Below are positions 1 through 8,808 of a DNA stretch of 34,886 nucleotides, one piece after another (position 1 is the stretch's first letter; every line of letters begins with the position of its first letter). Where the stretch lies: NCBI RefSeq assembly GCF_018224015.1, contig NZ_JAGPOT010000082.1, positions 1 through 34,886 of the forward strand, read 5' to 3'. The notes beneath the pieces were generated by a model, which was given only the letters and a program-made list of their open reading frames with translations, was not told where the DNA came from and did not search any database. The position numbers and the translations under genes are program-made. The stretch is from Pseudarthrobacter albicanus (lineage in GTDB: Bacteria > Actinomycetota > Actinomycetes > Actinomycetales > Micrococcaceae).

Positions 1-94
1 TCCCAGGCCGTCAGCGGGCCGCCCAAAGCTCCGAAGAGCGGCCCGGAAGCCGTATCCCATCTCCGGATTGCCCCTTGTTCAGCGCTCTCCTAGG
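1..94. repeat. Left copy of 94-bp perfect inverted repeat (probable mobile-element end)
   Basis: Bases 1-94 are the exact reverse complement of 34768-34861: position n pairs with 34862-n. The match stops at position 95. The left copy may continue beyond the window edge. The copy at the other end interrupts a czcD-type gene, so I infer that both are ends of the same insertion element. No transposase can be recognised in the short stretch visible. Confidence 0.9.
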
Positions 95-126
95 CCCGCA
101 CGGGCCGGGGACGGCAGATGCAGAGG

Positions 127-155
127 AGGCCGCCTTCCCGGTGGGAAGGCGGCCT
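127..155 (+). terminator. Strong hairpin terminator, T-rich side on plus strand
   Basis: A perfect 13-bp stem (127-139 with 143-155) with a 3-base loop is followed on the plus strand by tttgttct. It lies about 30 bases past the minus-strand MerR stop. The T-rich tail favours a plus-strand gene arriving from the left, which is not in the window; it may act in both directions. Confidence 0.75.
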
Positions 156-182
156 TTGTTCTACATCTTGGTATCCGAGTGG

Positions 183-779
<597 letters not shown>

Positions 780-1064
780 GTGGATCCTCCTTGTCATGAG
801 CTCCCTGAGAAAGTTGCAGCGACAGCTGACTAACGTACCGACTGACACGAGTGAAATTCTTGGTGTGAAATTCATGCGTGTAATTTAGCCATGGCTGCAC
901 TTTCCAGTGTGACTTGCGGGGCTGTCGTATGCAATGGGAACTTGTACCTTTGACGTTAGGCCTGTCAAGACCCAAGGTCAAAGACCTTCACCCATTTGCC
1001 TGGGCGTGTCGAAACTTTCATCCTCGACTTTAAGCTTCACAACCCCTCGGCAGCCTCGGCCGGC
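780..1064. promoter_or_regulatory. Intergenic region upstream of the MerR gene with inverted repeat TTGAC-N9-GTCAA
   Basis: This is non-coding DNA between the bifunctional-nuclease gene and the MerR gene, noticeably more AT-rich than its neighbours. On the minus strand TTGACA (963-968) resembles a -35 box. It forms one arm of an inverted repeat TTGAC (950-954) / GTCAA (964-968), a plausible operator for the downstream MerR protein. No convincing -10 box was found, so the promoter assignment is tentative. Confidence 0.35.
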
Positions 1065-1568
1065 TCAGCCGCCGAAGTCTTCAGGCTCGACGTCGTCCAG
1101 GAACTCCCGGAACCGCCGCAGTTCACCTTCCTCGTCGACGGCGGGGTCGGGGTGGGTGTCCTCACCCTCGTCGTGCTCGGTGATCCGGACGCCGGCCTCG
1201 TCCATCACGGCGTCGGCGCACCAGATCCGGCACTTGGCCCGCAACGCCAGCGCCAGGGCATCCGAGGCCCGTGAGCTCACGGTGGTCCCGTCGTCGAATT
1301 GCAGCTGGCCGTAGAAGATGTTGTCCTCCACCGCAACGATGTTGACGCTGACAATGGAGTGGCCGAGGGCTTCAACCACGTCCACCAGCAGGTCGTGGGT
1401 CATCGGCCGGGGCGGGACCACGCCTTGCTGGGCCAGGGCGATGGCGCTGGCCTCCGGGGTTCCGATCCAGATCGGGACATGGCGTTCACCGCGGATTTCC
1501 TTCAGCAGGACGAGCGGCTGGTTTGATGGCAGCTCAATCCGCACGCCGACAATCTCCACCTCAATCAT
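1065..1568 (-). CDS. Bifunctional nuclease (BFN/DUF151) family protein
   Basis: A 167-aa protein of the BFN family, homologous to Rv1829. The BFN core spans about residues 1-130, starting MIEVEIVGVRIELPSNQPLVLLKE, with the conserved VPIWIGTPEASAIAL segment, RPMTHDLL and the SRASDALALALR signature. The tail is acidic and likely flexible. Plant and Thermotoga members bind or cleave nucleic acids, but the actinobacterial function is not established. Its ATG overlaps the TGA of the upstream ftsR gene as ATGA, so the two are translationally coupled. Confidence 0.9.
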   Translation of the reverse strand: MIEVEIVGVRIELPSNQPLVLLKEIRGERHVPIWIGTPEASAIALAQQGVVPPRPMTHDLLVDVVEALGHSIVSVNIVAVEDNIFYGQLQFDDGTTVSSRASDALALALRAKCRIWCADAVMDEAGVRITEHDEGEDTHPDPAVDEEGELRRFREFLDDVEPEDFGG

Positions 1569-2284
1569 CAGATGTCCATTCTTGAGATGCGGTCCTGGAC
1601 CAGTGCCTGATGCAGTGACAGGCAGAGGTCGCTGATTTCGCGCGCGGCCTCGGCGGCGCGCGCATGGGAGGCGGCATCCTTGCGTGAGGTCAGTGTGGCC
1701 ACGGCGCGTTCCACCAGCCCGAATTCGCGTTCGGCTGCCGCCTGGAAGGGCCGGAGGTGCCGTGGTTCCAGGCCGTGGCTCTCCAGCTGCACGCAGGCGC
1801 GCGCCACCTGGAGGGCGTGTTCGTCGAACTTGCCGTTGACGTGGCCGATCAGGCCGAAGCTCAGGAGTGATTCCAGCAGCGGGACGCTGGCGCCTGACTC
1901 TGCCCGGAGCTGTTCCTCGCTCAGCCGCCGCACCCGGGTCTGCAGTTCGGAGGCGAGTTCCCGGGAGACGATCCGTGGGGAAACCGTGACCCCGGCGGGC
2001 AGGTTGTCCGGGCGCTCACCGCGGTCGATCGCCTCGAGGTAGTCCTTGATGACCTTCAACGGCAGGTACTGGTCCCGCTGGAGGGCCAGCACGAAGCGGA
2101 GCCGCTCGACGTCGCTCTCGGAGTACTGCCGGTAACCGGCAGGCGTGCGTTGCGGACTGATGAGTCCCTTTTCCTCAAGGAACCTGATTTTCGACGCGGT
2201 CATGGTGGGGAAATCGTCGCTCAGCTGAGCCAGGACCTCCCCGATGTTCAGAACCTGGGGTCCTCGCCGGTCGGCTTGTGCCAT
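1568..2284 (-). CDS. ftsR: FtsR-type MerR transcriptional regulator (Rv1828-like)
   Basis: MerR-family regulator of about 238 aa. The N-terminal winged helix (about residues 10-85) reads VLNIGEVLAQLSDDFPTMTASKIRFLEEKGLISP, then GYRQYSESDVERLRFVLALQRDQYLPLKVIKDYL. This matches the Rv1828/FtsR family, whose Corynebacterium glutamicum member activates ftsZ. A long helical C-terminal half follows and probably holds dimerisation and sensing functions. The ATG at 2284 is the simplest start; a TTG four codons earlier is possible because the ribosome site is weak. It lies between garA and the BFN gene, in the order conserved across actinobacteria. The role in division is inferred from family membership. 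Confidence 0.9.
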   Translation of the reverse strand: MAQADRRGPQVLNIGEVLAQLSDDFPTMTASKIRFLEEKGLISPQRTPAGYRQYSESDVERLRFVLALQRDQYLPLKVIKDYLEAIDRGERPDNLPAGVTVSPRIVSRELASELQTRVRRLSEEQLRAESGASVPLLESLLSFGLIGHVNGKFDEHALQVARACVQLESHGLEPRHLRPFQAAAEREFGLVERAVATLTSRKDAASHARAAEAAREISDLCLSLHQALVQDRISRMDI

Positions 2285-2307
2285 TGCCACAGGCAACTGC
2301 CCCGGTA

Positions 2308-2784
2308 TCAGACGTTGCCTGCTGCGCGGGCAGGGCTCAGGTAGAAGGTCAGGCGGAACTTCCCGATCTGGACCTCGTTTCCGGATTTCAGCTCCACGGC
2401 GTCGACGCGGTCGTGGTTGACGTAGGTGCCGTTCAGGCTCCCGGTGTCCACGACTTCGAAGCTGCGGGCCGTGCGGCGGAATTCAACATGGCGGCGCGAG
2501 ACCGTGACGTCGTCCAGGAAGATGTCGGCGTCCGGGTGCCGCCCCGCCGTCGTGACATCCGAGTCCAGCAGGAAGCGGGCTCCCGCGTTGGGCCCGCTGT
2601 GGGCGACGAGCAGCGCCGAGCCGAAGGGAAGGGACTCGACGGCCGTCCGCTCATCGGCAGAGACCCTCGGGGCGATGGTGGGTTCGTCGCGCACCGGGGT
2701 GAGGTTGATCGACGTGGTCTCCGAAGCCTTCACTCCACCCGTGCCGCGACCGTCACCGGTGTCGTTCCGTTCGTGCCGAAACAT
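2308..2784 (-). CDS. garA: FHA-domain metabolic regulator GarA/OdhI
   Basis: Cytoplasmic FHA protein of 158 aa. Residues about 75-145 form the FHA domain with the phosphothreonine-binding residues in AGRHPDADIFLDDVTVSRRH and the TGSLNGTYVN loop. The N-terminal tail carries the ETTS motif, the site phosphorylated by PknB/PknG kinases in mycobacterial GarA and corynebacterial OdhI. In those organisms the unphosphorylated protein inhibits 2-oxoglutarate dehydrogenase and switches glutamate metabolism. The ATG is preceded by GAGGAGG at good spacing; the longer open frame upstream runs through the gcvH gene in another frame and is not real. The position between gcvH and ftsR is the classical one. 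Confidence 0.95.
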   Translation of the reverse strand: MFRHERNDTGDGRGTGGVKASETTSINLTPVRDEPTIAPRVSADERTAVESLPFGSALLVAHSGPNAGARFLLDSDVTTAGRHPDADIFLDDVTVSRRHVEFRRTARSFEVVDTGSLNGTYVNHDRVDAVELKSGNEVQIGKFRLTFYLSPARAAGNV

Positions 2785-2924
2785 TGAGTCCTCCTCATTC
2801 GTTGCAGGTGTCCCCCCTGCAAACAACGCATGCCGCCCGGAAAGCCTGGCGGTTCCGGGATGGCCCTCCGGCGGGGCGCCGTCTGTGTGTTGTCCCGACG
2901 CCCCGGCCCGAATGGCCTCTTGCT

Positions 2925-3311
2925 TTAGCCTACCTGCTGTTCGTACTCCGATGCACTGAGCAACGACTCGACGGCGTCGGCCTCCGCGAGCTTGATTTCC
3001 ATCAGCCAGCCCTCGCCGTACGGATCGGAATTGATCAGGGCCGAATCGGTGTCCAGCGCCTCGTTCCGGGATACGACCTCGCCCGAGACCGGGGCGTAGA
3101 TGTCGCTGACGCTCTTGGTCGATTCGACCTCGCCGACGACGTCGTTGGCCTTGATCGTGGCGCCCACCTCGGGCATCTGGGCATAGACGACGTCCCCGAG
3201 TGCGTCCTGGGCAAAATCGGTGATGCCCACGCGCACGACTCCGTCGGCGTTGGGGGCAGAAACCCATTCGTGTTCTGCGGTGTAGGACAGCTCTTCGGGA
3301 ATAATGCTCAT
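2925..3311 (-). CDS. gcvH: Glycine cleavage system H protein
   Basis: Lipoyl carrier of 128 aa, the usual size. It shuttles the aminomethyl group between the P, T and L proteins of the glycine cleavage complex. The lipoylated lysine is in the ESTKSVSDIYAP motif around residue 64. The N-terminal EHEWV and C-terminal GEGWLMEIK are family hallmarks. The gcvP and gcvT genes are not in this window. The start ATG has GAAAGG upstream. A 140-base gap separates it from garA, so garA may be co-transcribed or have its own promoter. Confidence 0.95.
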   Translation of the reverse strand: MSIIPEELSYTAEHEWVSAPNADGVVRVGITDFAQDALGDVVYAQMPEVGATIKANDVVGEVESTKSVSDIYAPVSGEVVSRNEALDTDSALINSDPYGEGWLMEIKLAEADAVESLLSASEYEQQVG

Positions 3312-3456
3312 GACGGGCCTTTCGTCGGGTCAATCACCAATATCGACGGCGGTGTTCTGAACTGGCCGCCGCTGAAAGTATAGGCATATCCGCCTGCGCC
3401 CGGGAGCACTCTGACATGATGGCGCAATGACAGAACAAGCGCGTGGAGCCTAGGCA

Positions 3457-4326
3457 ATGCCCGAGCTTCCGGAAGTGGCGGCCCTGACCGGCTTTCTGGA
3501 CGAGCAGCTGCGCGGTGCTGTTGTCACGAAGATCCAGATCGTCTCGTTTGCGGTGCTCAAAACGGCGGATCCCCCCTTCTCCGAGCTGGAGGGCAGGGCC
3601 GTGGCCGGGGTGCGCCGCTTCGGCAAGTTCGTCAGCGTGGACGCCGACGGGCTGTATTTTGTCTTCCACCTGGCGAGGGCCGGCTGGGTCCGCTTCACCG
3701 GTGCCCCCACTGATATCCAGCTGAAGAAGGGCAACGGACCCATAGCGGTGCGGCTGTCGTTTGCCGGCGCATCCGGCCCGCTCGGCATGGATCTGACCGA
3801 GGCCGGGACGAAAAAGGGCCTGGCGGCGTATGTGGTCCGGGATCCGTACGACGTTCCCGGCATCGCGGCGCTCGGACCGGACCCGTTCAGCCCCGGGTTC
3901 GACGTCGATGCCCTGGCGCAGATCCTTGGGTCCAGTTCCCAGCAAATCAAGGGTGTCCTGAGGAGCCAGGGCGTGATTGCCGGCATCGGGAACGCCTACA
4001 GCGACGAGATCCTGCACGCGGCCAGGCTGTCACCTTTCGCGATCGCCAAATCCTTGGACCGGGACGCGGTCCGGTTCCTCTACGACGCCATCCACAGCGT
4101 TCTGGGGACAGCCCTGCGCGAAGCCGAGGGCAAGCCGCCGCATGAGCTCAAGGACACCAAGCGGAGCCATATGAGGGTCCACGGCCGGACCGGCGAGGCG
4201 TGTCCGGTGTGCGGCGACACCGTGCGCGAGGTTTCCTTTGCCGACACCGCCCTGCAATACTGTCCGAACTGCCAGACCAAGGGAAAGATCCTGGCCGACC
4301 GCCGGACGTCGCGCTTCCTGAAATAG
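3457..4326 (+). CDS. Fpg/Nei-family DNA glycosylase/AP lyase
   Basis: Base-excision repair enzyme of 289 aa. The mature protein would begin PELPEV, with the catalytic N-terminal proline and Glu of the family. The helix-two-turn-helix region includes IKGVLRSQGVIAGIGNAYSDEILHAARLSP. A C-terminal zinc finger CPVCG...YCPNC (about residues 248-271) completes the fold. Sequence details do not decide between Fpg (8-oxoguanine) and Nei (oxidised pyrimidine) specificity; the HMRVHGRTGEACPVCGD region resembles the actinobacterial Fpg/Nei-like group rather than canonical MutM. It is monocistronic, divergent from gcvH and closed by a strong terminator. A GGAGC motif precedes the ATG. Confidence 0.93.
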   Translation: MPELPEVAALTGFLDEQLRGAVVTKIQIVSFAVLKTADPPFSELEGRAVAGVRRFGKFVSVDADGLYFVFHLARAGWVRFTGAPTDIQLKKGNGPIAVRLSFAGASGPLGMDLTEAGTKKGLAAYVVRDPYDVPGIAALGPDPFSPGFDVDALAQILGSSSQQIKGVLRSQGVIAGIGNAYSDEILHAARLSPFAIAKSLDRDAVRFLYDAIHSVLGTALREAEGKPPHELKDTKRSHMRVHGRTGEACPVCGDTVREVSFADTALQYCPNCQTKGKILADRRTSRFLK

Positions 4327-4356
4327 CGCCCCCCGGGAAAAAGTCTCGGGAAACAG

Positions 4357-4395
4357 AAAACCCCGCCGTTCCCTTGTCAGGAACGGCGGGGTTTT
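4357..4395. terminator. Bidirectional rho-independent terminator
   Basis: A 16-bp perfect stem (4357-4372 with 4380-4395) flanks a 7-base loop. The stem has A-tract and T-tract ends, so it can work in both directions. It separates the plus-strand glycosylase gene from the minus-strand tRNA-Pro. Confidence 0.9.
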
Positions 4396-4401
4396 GTCTG
4401 T

Positions 4402-4478
<77 letters not shown>

Positions 4479-4618
4479 TTAGTTCCGCCGTTCTCCGCCT
4501 CGATGTCATCTGAAAGATTTTCATCCAAGCAGTCCGGCCGAACCACCTCCAAAAGCTTACACGATTCCGGAGGGTGCCCGTGACACTTTCAGCATGTCAC
4601 GGGCAAGGTGTGTCGGAA

Positions 4619-6169
4619 TTAACGCTTCTTGCCGCGCTTTTCACGCACACGCATGTTGACCTCGATCGGAGTGCCCTCGAAACCGAAGGTTTCGCGGAGC
4701 CGGCGGGTGATGAAGCGGCGGTAACCCGGGTCCAGGAACCCCGTGGTGAAGAGCACGAACTTCGGCGGACGGCTGGAGGCCTGGGTGCCGAAGAGGATGC
4801 GGGGCTGCTTGCCACCACGGACCGGGTGCGGGTGTGCTGCCACCAGTTCGCCGAGGAAGGCGTTGAGGCGCCCGGTGGCGATGCGCTTGTCCCAGCTTTC
4901 CAGCGCAGTGTCGAGGGCGGGAACGAGCTTGTCCTTGTGCCACCCGGTCAGCGCCGAAATGTTGACCCGCGGGGCCCACGCCACGTGGGCCAGGTCCCGC
5001 TCGATCTCACGCTCCAGGTAGGTGCGGCGTTCGTCGTCGAGCAGGTCCCACTTGTTGAAGGCCAGCACCAGTGCGCGGCCGGACTCGATGGCCAGCTGCA
5101 GGATGCGGACATCCTGCTCGCTGAGGACTTCGTCCACGGCGAGGAGCACGACGGCGACCTCCGCCTTTTCGAGCGCGCTCTGCGTCCGCAGCGACGCGTA
5201 GAAATCCGCGCCTTGGGCCATGTGCTGCCGGCGGCGGATGCCGGCGGTGTCGACGAAGCGCCAGGTCCGGTCGCCGAGTTCGATGAACTCATCGACCGGG
5301 TCCCGGGTGGTGCCGGCGGTGTTGTCCACCACCACGCGCTCGGAGCCGGCCAGCTTGTTCAGCAGCGAGGACTTGCCGACGTTCGGGCGTCCGATCAGGG
5401 CGATGCGGCGCGGGCCGCCGGAGCGTTCCAGCCCTTCGATCGTGGAGAACTCGGGCAGCGTGTCCATGACGTGGTCCAGCAGGTCGGCGACGCCGCGGCC
5501 GTGGAGCGCCGAAACCGGGTACGGCTCACCGAAGCCCAGGCCCCAGAGCGTCGCCGAATCGGCTTCCTGCGCGAAGTCGTCCACCTTGTTGGCCACCATG
5601 ATGACCGGCTTCTTGGACTTGCGGAGCATCTTCACAACGCCCTCGTCCGTGGCCGTGGCGCCGACGGCGGAGTCGACAACGAACAGCACGGCGTCGGCGA
5701 GCTCCACGGCCATCTCGGCCTGTTCGGCCACACGGGCGTGGATGCCGCGGGCATCGTGCTCCCAGCCGCCGGTGTCGACCACGGTGAAGTTCCGGCCGTT
5801 CCAGGTGGCCGAGTACATGACACGGTCACGGGTGACGCCAGGGGTGTCTTCCACCACGGCTTCGCGGCGGCCGAGGATGCGGTTCACCAGGGTTGACTTG
5901 CCCACGTTGGGCCGGCCGATGATGGCCAGCACGGGATCAAGCTTGACCGGACCGTCGAAATCCTCGTCGTCGTACTCGCCGCTCAGGAGGGCGGCGTCGT
6001 CTTCATCCAGCTCGTAGTCGTCCAGGCCGGCACGGAGGGAGGCCGCGCGGACCTCTGCTTCCTCGTCGTCCAGGGCGGCGAGATGCTCAGCCACCTGGTC
6101 CGTGCCGGTGGGCGTGTATTCGTCTTCGCCGGCGCCAAATTGGCCGGAGGTTTGAGTCGTATCGCTCAT
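4619..6169 (-). CDS. der: Ribosome-associated GTPase Der (EngA)
   Basis: Tandem-GTPase ribosome assembly factor of 516 aa. An acidic N-terminal extension (about 75 residues) precedes the first G domain, with P-loop [19 protein letters not shown] and NKVD. The second G domain has [21 protein letters not shown] and NKWD. A KH-like C-terminal domain ends in a basic KRGKKR tail. Der acts in 50S subunit maturation. The acidic extension is commonly seen in actinobacterial Der. The ATG overlaps the TGA of plsC (ATGA), so the genes are coupled. Confidence 0.97.
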   Translation of the reverse strand: MSDTTQTSGQFGAGEDEYTPTGTDQVAEHLAALDDEEAEVRAASLRAGLDDYELDEDDAALLSGEYDDEDFDGPVKLDPVLAIIGRPNVGKSTLVNRILGRREAVVEDTPGVTRDRVMYSATWNGRNFTVVDTGGWEHDARGIHARVAEQAEMAVELADAVLFVVDSAVGATATDEGVVKMLRKSKKPVIMVANKVDDFAQEADSATLWGLGFGEPYPVSALHGRGVADLLDHVMDTLPEFSTIEGLERSGGPRRIALIGRPNVGKSSLLNKLAGSERVVVDNTAGTTRDPVDEFIELGDRTWRFVDTAGIRRRQHMAQGADFYASLRTQSALEKAEVAVVLLAVDEVLSEQDVRILQLAIESGRALVLAFNKWDLLDDERRTYLEREIERDLAHVAWAPRVNISALTGWHKDKLVPALDTALESWDKRIATGRLNAFLGELVAAHPHPVRGGKQPRILFGTQASSRPPKFVLFTTGFLDPGYRRFITRRLRETFGFEGTPIEVNMRVREKRGKKR

Positions 6170-6975
6170 TGCACATTCCTTATGGGGTGATCTGCCGGCG
6201 TCCCGGCTACTGCTTCATGACGTTCTTGCGGGGAATCCGCGTCGGGCAAGGGCTGCCCGGTTCGTTGAATCGAGTCCTGGACATGGCGGGCCAGCGCGGC
6301 GCGGATCTCGGTTCCCGCCCTGTCCATTGAAACACGGCCGGTCTCGCCGGGCCTGCGGCTGACATTGATGGCCCCGCCGAAGCTGACATGCAGCCGCCGG
6401 CGCAGCGGCGGAACGGTGTCCACATGCTCTGCGCCGACCCGGGTGCCCAGGATGGCCACGGGGACCACTGTCGCGCGGGAGTTCAGCGCGAGCCAGGCGA
6501 CCCCGTTGTTGATCGCGGAGGCTTCGCCGCTCCCCCGCGTTCCTTCGGGCAGGATCCCGACGCACCGCCCGGCGTCGAGCACCCGCTTGGCCCGCTGCAG
6601 GGCCGCACGGTCACCCGCGCGGTCCACCGGCAGCTGGCCCGAGGCCGTGAGCACGCGGCCCAGGAAACCGGCGAACATTTCCTTTTTGACCAGGATGTGC
6701 ATCCGCCGCGGCGAGGCCCCGAACATGACCGGTCCGTCCAGGTAGCTGATGTGGTTTCCGGCGAAGATCACCGGGCCGGTGGCCGGGACGTTTGAACGCC
6801 CCGCGACCGAGGTCCGGTACAGGATGTGGTCCAGGATCCAGCCCACGGGCCGGCTCCAGGCCGTGCCCCACCGGCCCGGCAGCGCCAATTCTGCCTGCCC
6901 GCCTGCCTGCCACTGTGCCTGCCCCGCTGCCTGCCCGCCTGCCTGCCACTGTGCCTGCGGATTCGGCTCAGTCAC
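6166..6975 (-). CDS. plsC: 1-acyl-sn-glycerol-3-phosphate acyltransferase (PlsC family)
   Basis: Lysophosphatidate acyltransferase-type enzyme of 269 aa, acting at the membrane in phospholipid synthesis. Catalytic block I is NHISYLDGP (the family has H-x4-D; here His and Asp are in that spacing), and the later block LPEGTRG is present with its substrate-binding Glu, Gly, Thr and Arg. The N-terminus carries two copies of [10 protein letters not shown] (residues 7-16 and 19-28) encoded by a 30-bp perfect DNA repeat, and is probably a disordered extension. It overlaps both cmk upstream and der downstream, an arrangement typical of this actinobacterial operon. Substrate specificity cannot be read from sequence. 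Confidence 0.92.
   Translation of the reverse strand: MTEPNPQAQWQAGGQAAGQAQWQAGGQAELALPGRWGTAWSRPVGWILDHILYRTSVAGRSNVPATGPVIFAGNHISYLDGPVMFGASPRRMHILVKKEMFAGFLGRVLTASGQLPVDRAGDRAALQRAKRVLDAGRCVGILPEGTRGSGEASAINNGVAWLALNSRATVVPVAILGTRVGAEHVDTVPPLRRRLHVSFGGAINVSRRPGETGRVSMDRAGTEIRAALARHVQDSIQRTGQPLPDADSPQERHEAVAGTPADHPIRNVQ
6893..6958 (-). repeat. Two 30-bp direct repeats in the 5' end of plsC
   Basis: Bases 6893-6922 and 6929-6958 are identical (30 bp, period 36). They encode the duplicated [10 protein letters not shown] segment. The unit length is a multiple of three, so gain or loss keeps the frame. Confidence 0.9.
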
Positions 6976-7696
6976 GGGCGGTGACCCGGTGGTTGAGGAT
7001 GCCGTGCACGATCCCGAGCGCGGCAGCGACTGTCTCCTCGAAGTCCAGCTCCGAGGAGTCCAGGGTGACCACGCCGTCGGCTGCCGTGGTGAAGTTCACC
7101 ACGGTGGAGTCCCTGGCGTCGCGGGCGGTGACCTGCGCGGCGAGCTGTTCGGCGTTCTGGCTGCCGCCGAGCTGGATGCCGCGGCGGCGCAGGCGCGCCG
7201 CTTCGCTGGCGGTCAGCAGCATGCGCACTTCGGCGTGGGGCGCCACGACGGTGGTGATGTCCCGGCCCTCGACCACCATGCGGCGGTGGTGCTTTTCGAT
7301 GAGTTCACGCTGGCGGCGGATCAGTTCCGTGCGGGCGCCGAGGGCGGTGGCGACGGCGCTGACGGCGGCGGAAATCGACGGCTCCCGGATGGCGGACGTG
7401 ACATCGGTGCCGCCCACGCGGACGTATTCCTCGAGCGGGCTCGTGCTGATCTCCAGCGGTAGGCTCTCGGCGGCCGTCTCGACGGCGGCGCCGTCCTCAA
7501 GGTCGGTGCCGGAGTCCAGGCAGTACCAGGTCAGGGCCCGGTACATGGCGCCGGTGTCGAGGTAGGCCAGTTTGAGCCGGCGGGCCACCTCTTTGCTGAC
7601 GCTGGACTTCCCGGACCCGGACGGTCCGTCAATCGCGACGACAAGGCTTTTTCCCGGGCGCACAAGGTCCACGGTCTCGATAAGTTCCTGGGTCAT
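6968..7696 (-). CDS. cmk: Cytidylate kinase
   Basis: CMP/dCMP kinase of about 242 aa that makes CDP/dCDP from ATP. The P-loop is GPSGSGKSSVSKEVA near the N-terminus, followed by AYLDTGAMYRALTW (the NMP-binding signature). VVEGRDITTVV and the LTASEAARLRRR lid region follow. I chose the ATG that overlaps the tyrA TAA stop (TAATG); an in-frame ATG 18 bases upstream inside tyrA is an alternative. It lies between tyrA and plsC-der, matching the conserved cmk-der association. Confidence 0.95.
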   Translation of the reverse strand: MTQELIETVDLVRPGKSLVVAIDGPSGSGKSSVSKEVARRLKLAYLDTGAMYRALTWYCLDSGTDLEDGAAVETAAESLPLEISTSPLEEYVRVGGTDVTSAIREPSISAAVSAVATALGARTELIRRQRELIEKHHRRMVVEGRDITTVVAPHAEVRMLLTASEAARLRRRGIQLGGSQNAEQLAAQVTARDARDSTVVNFTTAADGVVTLDSSELDFEETVAAALGIVHGILNHRVTARD

Positions 7697-8805
7697 TACT
7701 GGAGTACCCGCCATCCGCGGTCGTTGAGGGCTTCGATGAGCAGGTCGTGCTTGTTGGGCAGGACGGAGATCTCCACCATGCCCACGTTCTGTCCCGAGGA
7801 GTGGTCCAGGCGGAGGTCCTCGAGGTTGACGCCGATCTCGCCGATCTCGGTCAGGAGCTTCGCGATCTGGCCCGGACTGTCATCCACCAGGACCGTCAGC
7901 CACGAGTAGGCCTGCGGCGGCCCGCCGTGCTTGCCCGGAATGCGGGACTGGCCGGCGTTGCCTTCGCTGATCAGCTGGGCCAGGTCGAGCCGGGCGCCGG
8001 GCGCCGTCGGGTTCTCCAGCGTGCCGATCAGCCGGTTCAGGTCCTCGCGGACCCCATGCAGGACGTCCACGACTTTGTCCGCGTTCGCGCCCAGGATCTG
8101 GACCCAGAGGGTGGGATCACTCGCCGCGATCCTGGTCACGTCCCGCAGCCCGTTCCCCGCCAGGGACAGGGCATGCAGGGGCGTGCCCTGGAGGCGGCTG
8201 GCCACGAGGGAGGCCATGACCTGGGGCAGGTGGGAGACGAGCGCCACGGCTTCGTCGTGTTCCTCCGCCCGGAATTCGGAGACGACGGCGCCAAGGTCCG
8301 TTGCCAGCGCGCGCGCTGTCCGGAGGGCCCCGGGCGTCGTCTCTTCCGAGGGGCACAGCACCCAGGGCATGGAGGTGAACAGCTCGCCGCGGGCTGCGAC
8401 GGGGCCGGACTTCTCCCGGCCGGCCATGGGGTGGGTGCCCACGTAGCGGGCCAGGTCCGCACCGCGGGACCGCAGCCCGGCCTGGATGCCGGCCTTCACG
8501 CTGGCGATGTCCACGACGGTTGCCTGCGGGTAGTCCGCGAGGGCGCGTTCCACCACATCCGCCGTGACGTCCGGCGGGGCGGCGACGACCACGAGCTCCG
8601 GCTGGTCGCCGTCAAGGCGCGCCAAAGGCAGGCCCGCGCCGATGTCCACGGCGACGGCCTGGTTGGTGGGCGAGGGATCGGAGAGGAAGACTGCCACTCC
8701 GCGGCCCCGGAGCCCCAGCCCGATGCTGGTGCCCAGGAGCCCTGTCCCCACGACCACCACCGGGCCGTTGAGGTGGCCGCGGCCGTGGGTGCGAAAGGCG
8801 GACAT
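7696..8805 (-). CDS. tyrA: Prephenate dehydrogenase
   Basis: Tyrosine-biosynthesis enzyme of 369 aa that oxidatively decarboxylates prephenate to 4-hydroxyphenylpyruvate using NAD(P). The Rossmann motif is VVGTGLLGTSIGLGLRGRG near residue 17. The catalytic region has THPMAGREKSG and SHLPQVMAS. A C-terminal ACT domain, from VLVDDSPGQIAKLL onward, suggests feedback control by an aromatic amino acid. Some actinobacterial members use arogenate instead, so the preferred substrate is uncertain. Confidence 0.94.
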   Translation of the reverse strand: MSAFRTHGRGHLNGPVVVVGTGLLGTSIGLGLRGRGVAVFLSDPSPTNQAVAVDIGAGLPLARLDGDQPELVVVAAPPDVTADVVERALADYPQATVVDIASVKAGIQAGLRSRGADLARYVGTHPMAGREKSGPVAARGELFTSMPWVLCPSEETTPGALRTARALATDLGAVVSEFRAEEHDEAVALVSHLPQVMASLVASRLQGTPLHALSLAGNGLRDVTRIAASDPTLWVQILGANADKVVDVLHGVREDLNRLIGTLENPTAPGARLDLAQLISEGNAGQSRIPGKHGGPPQAYSWLTVLVDDSPGQIAKLLTEIGEIGVNLEDLRLDHSSGQNVGMVEISVLPNKHDLLIEALNDRGWRVLQ

Positions 8806-8808
8806 GCC

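Noticed and set aside
2785..3333. Upstream extension of the garA frame to 341 codons
   Set aside because: The extension is antisense-like, Arg/Gly-rich and overlaps gcvH. A clear GAGGAGG site marks the shorter start.
4574..5896. Long plus-strand open frame of 440 codons opposite der
   Set aside because: It is the antisense shadow of der, which has complete GTPase motifs. The frame arises from GC-rich third positions.
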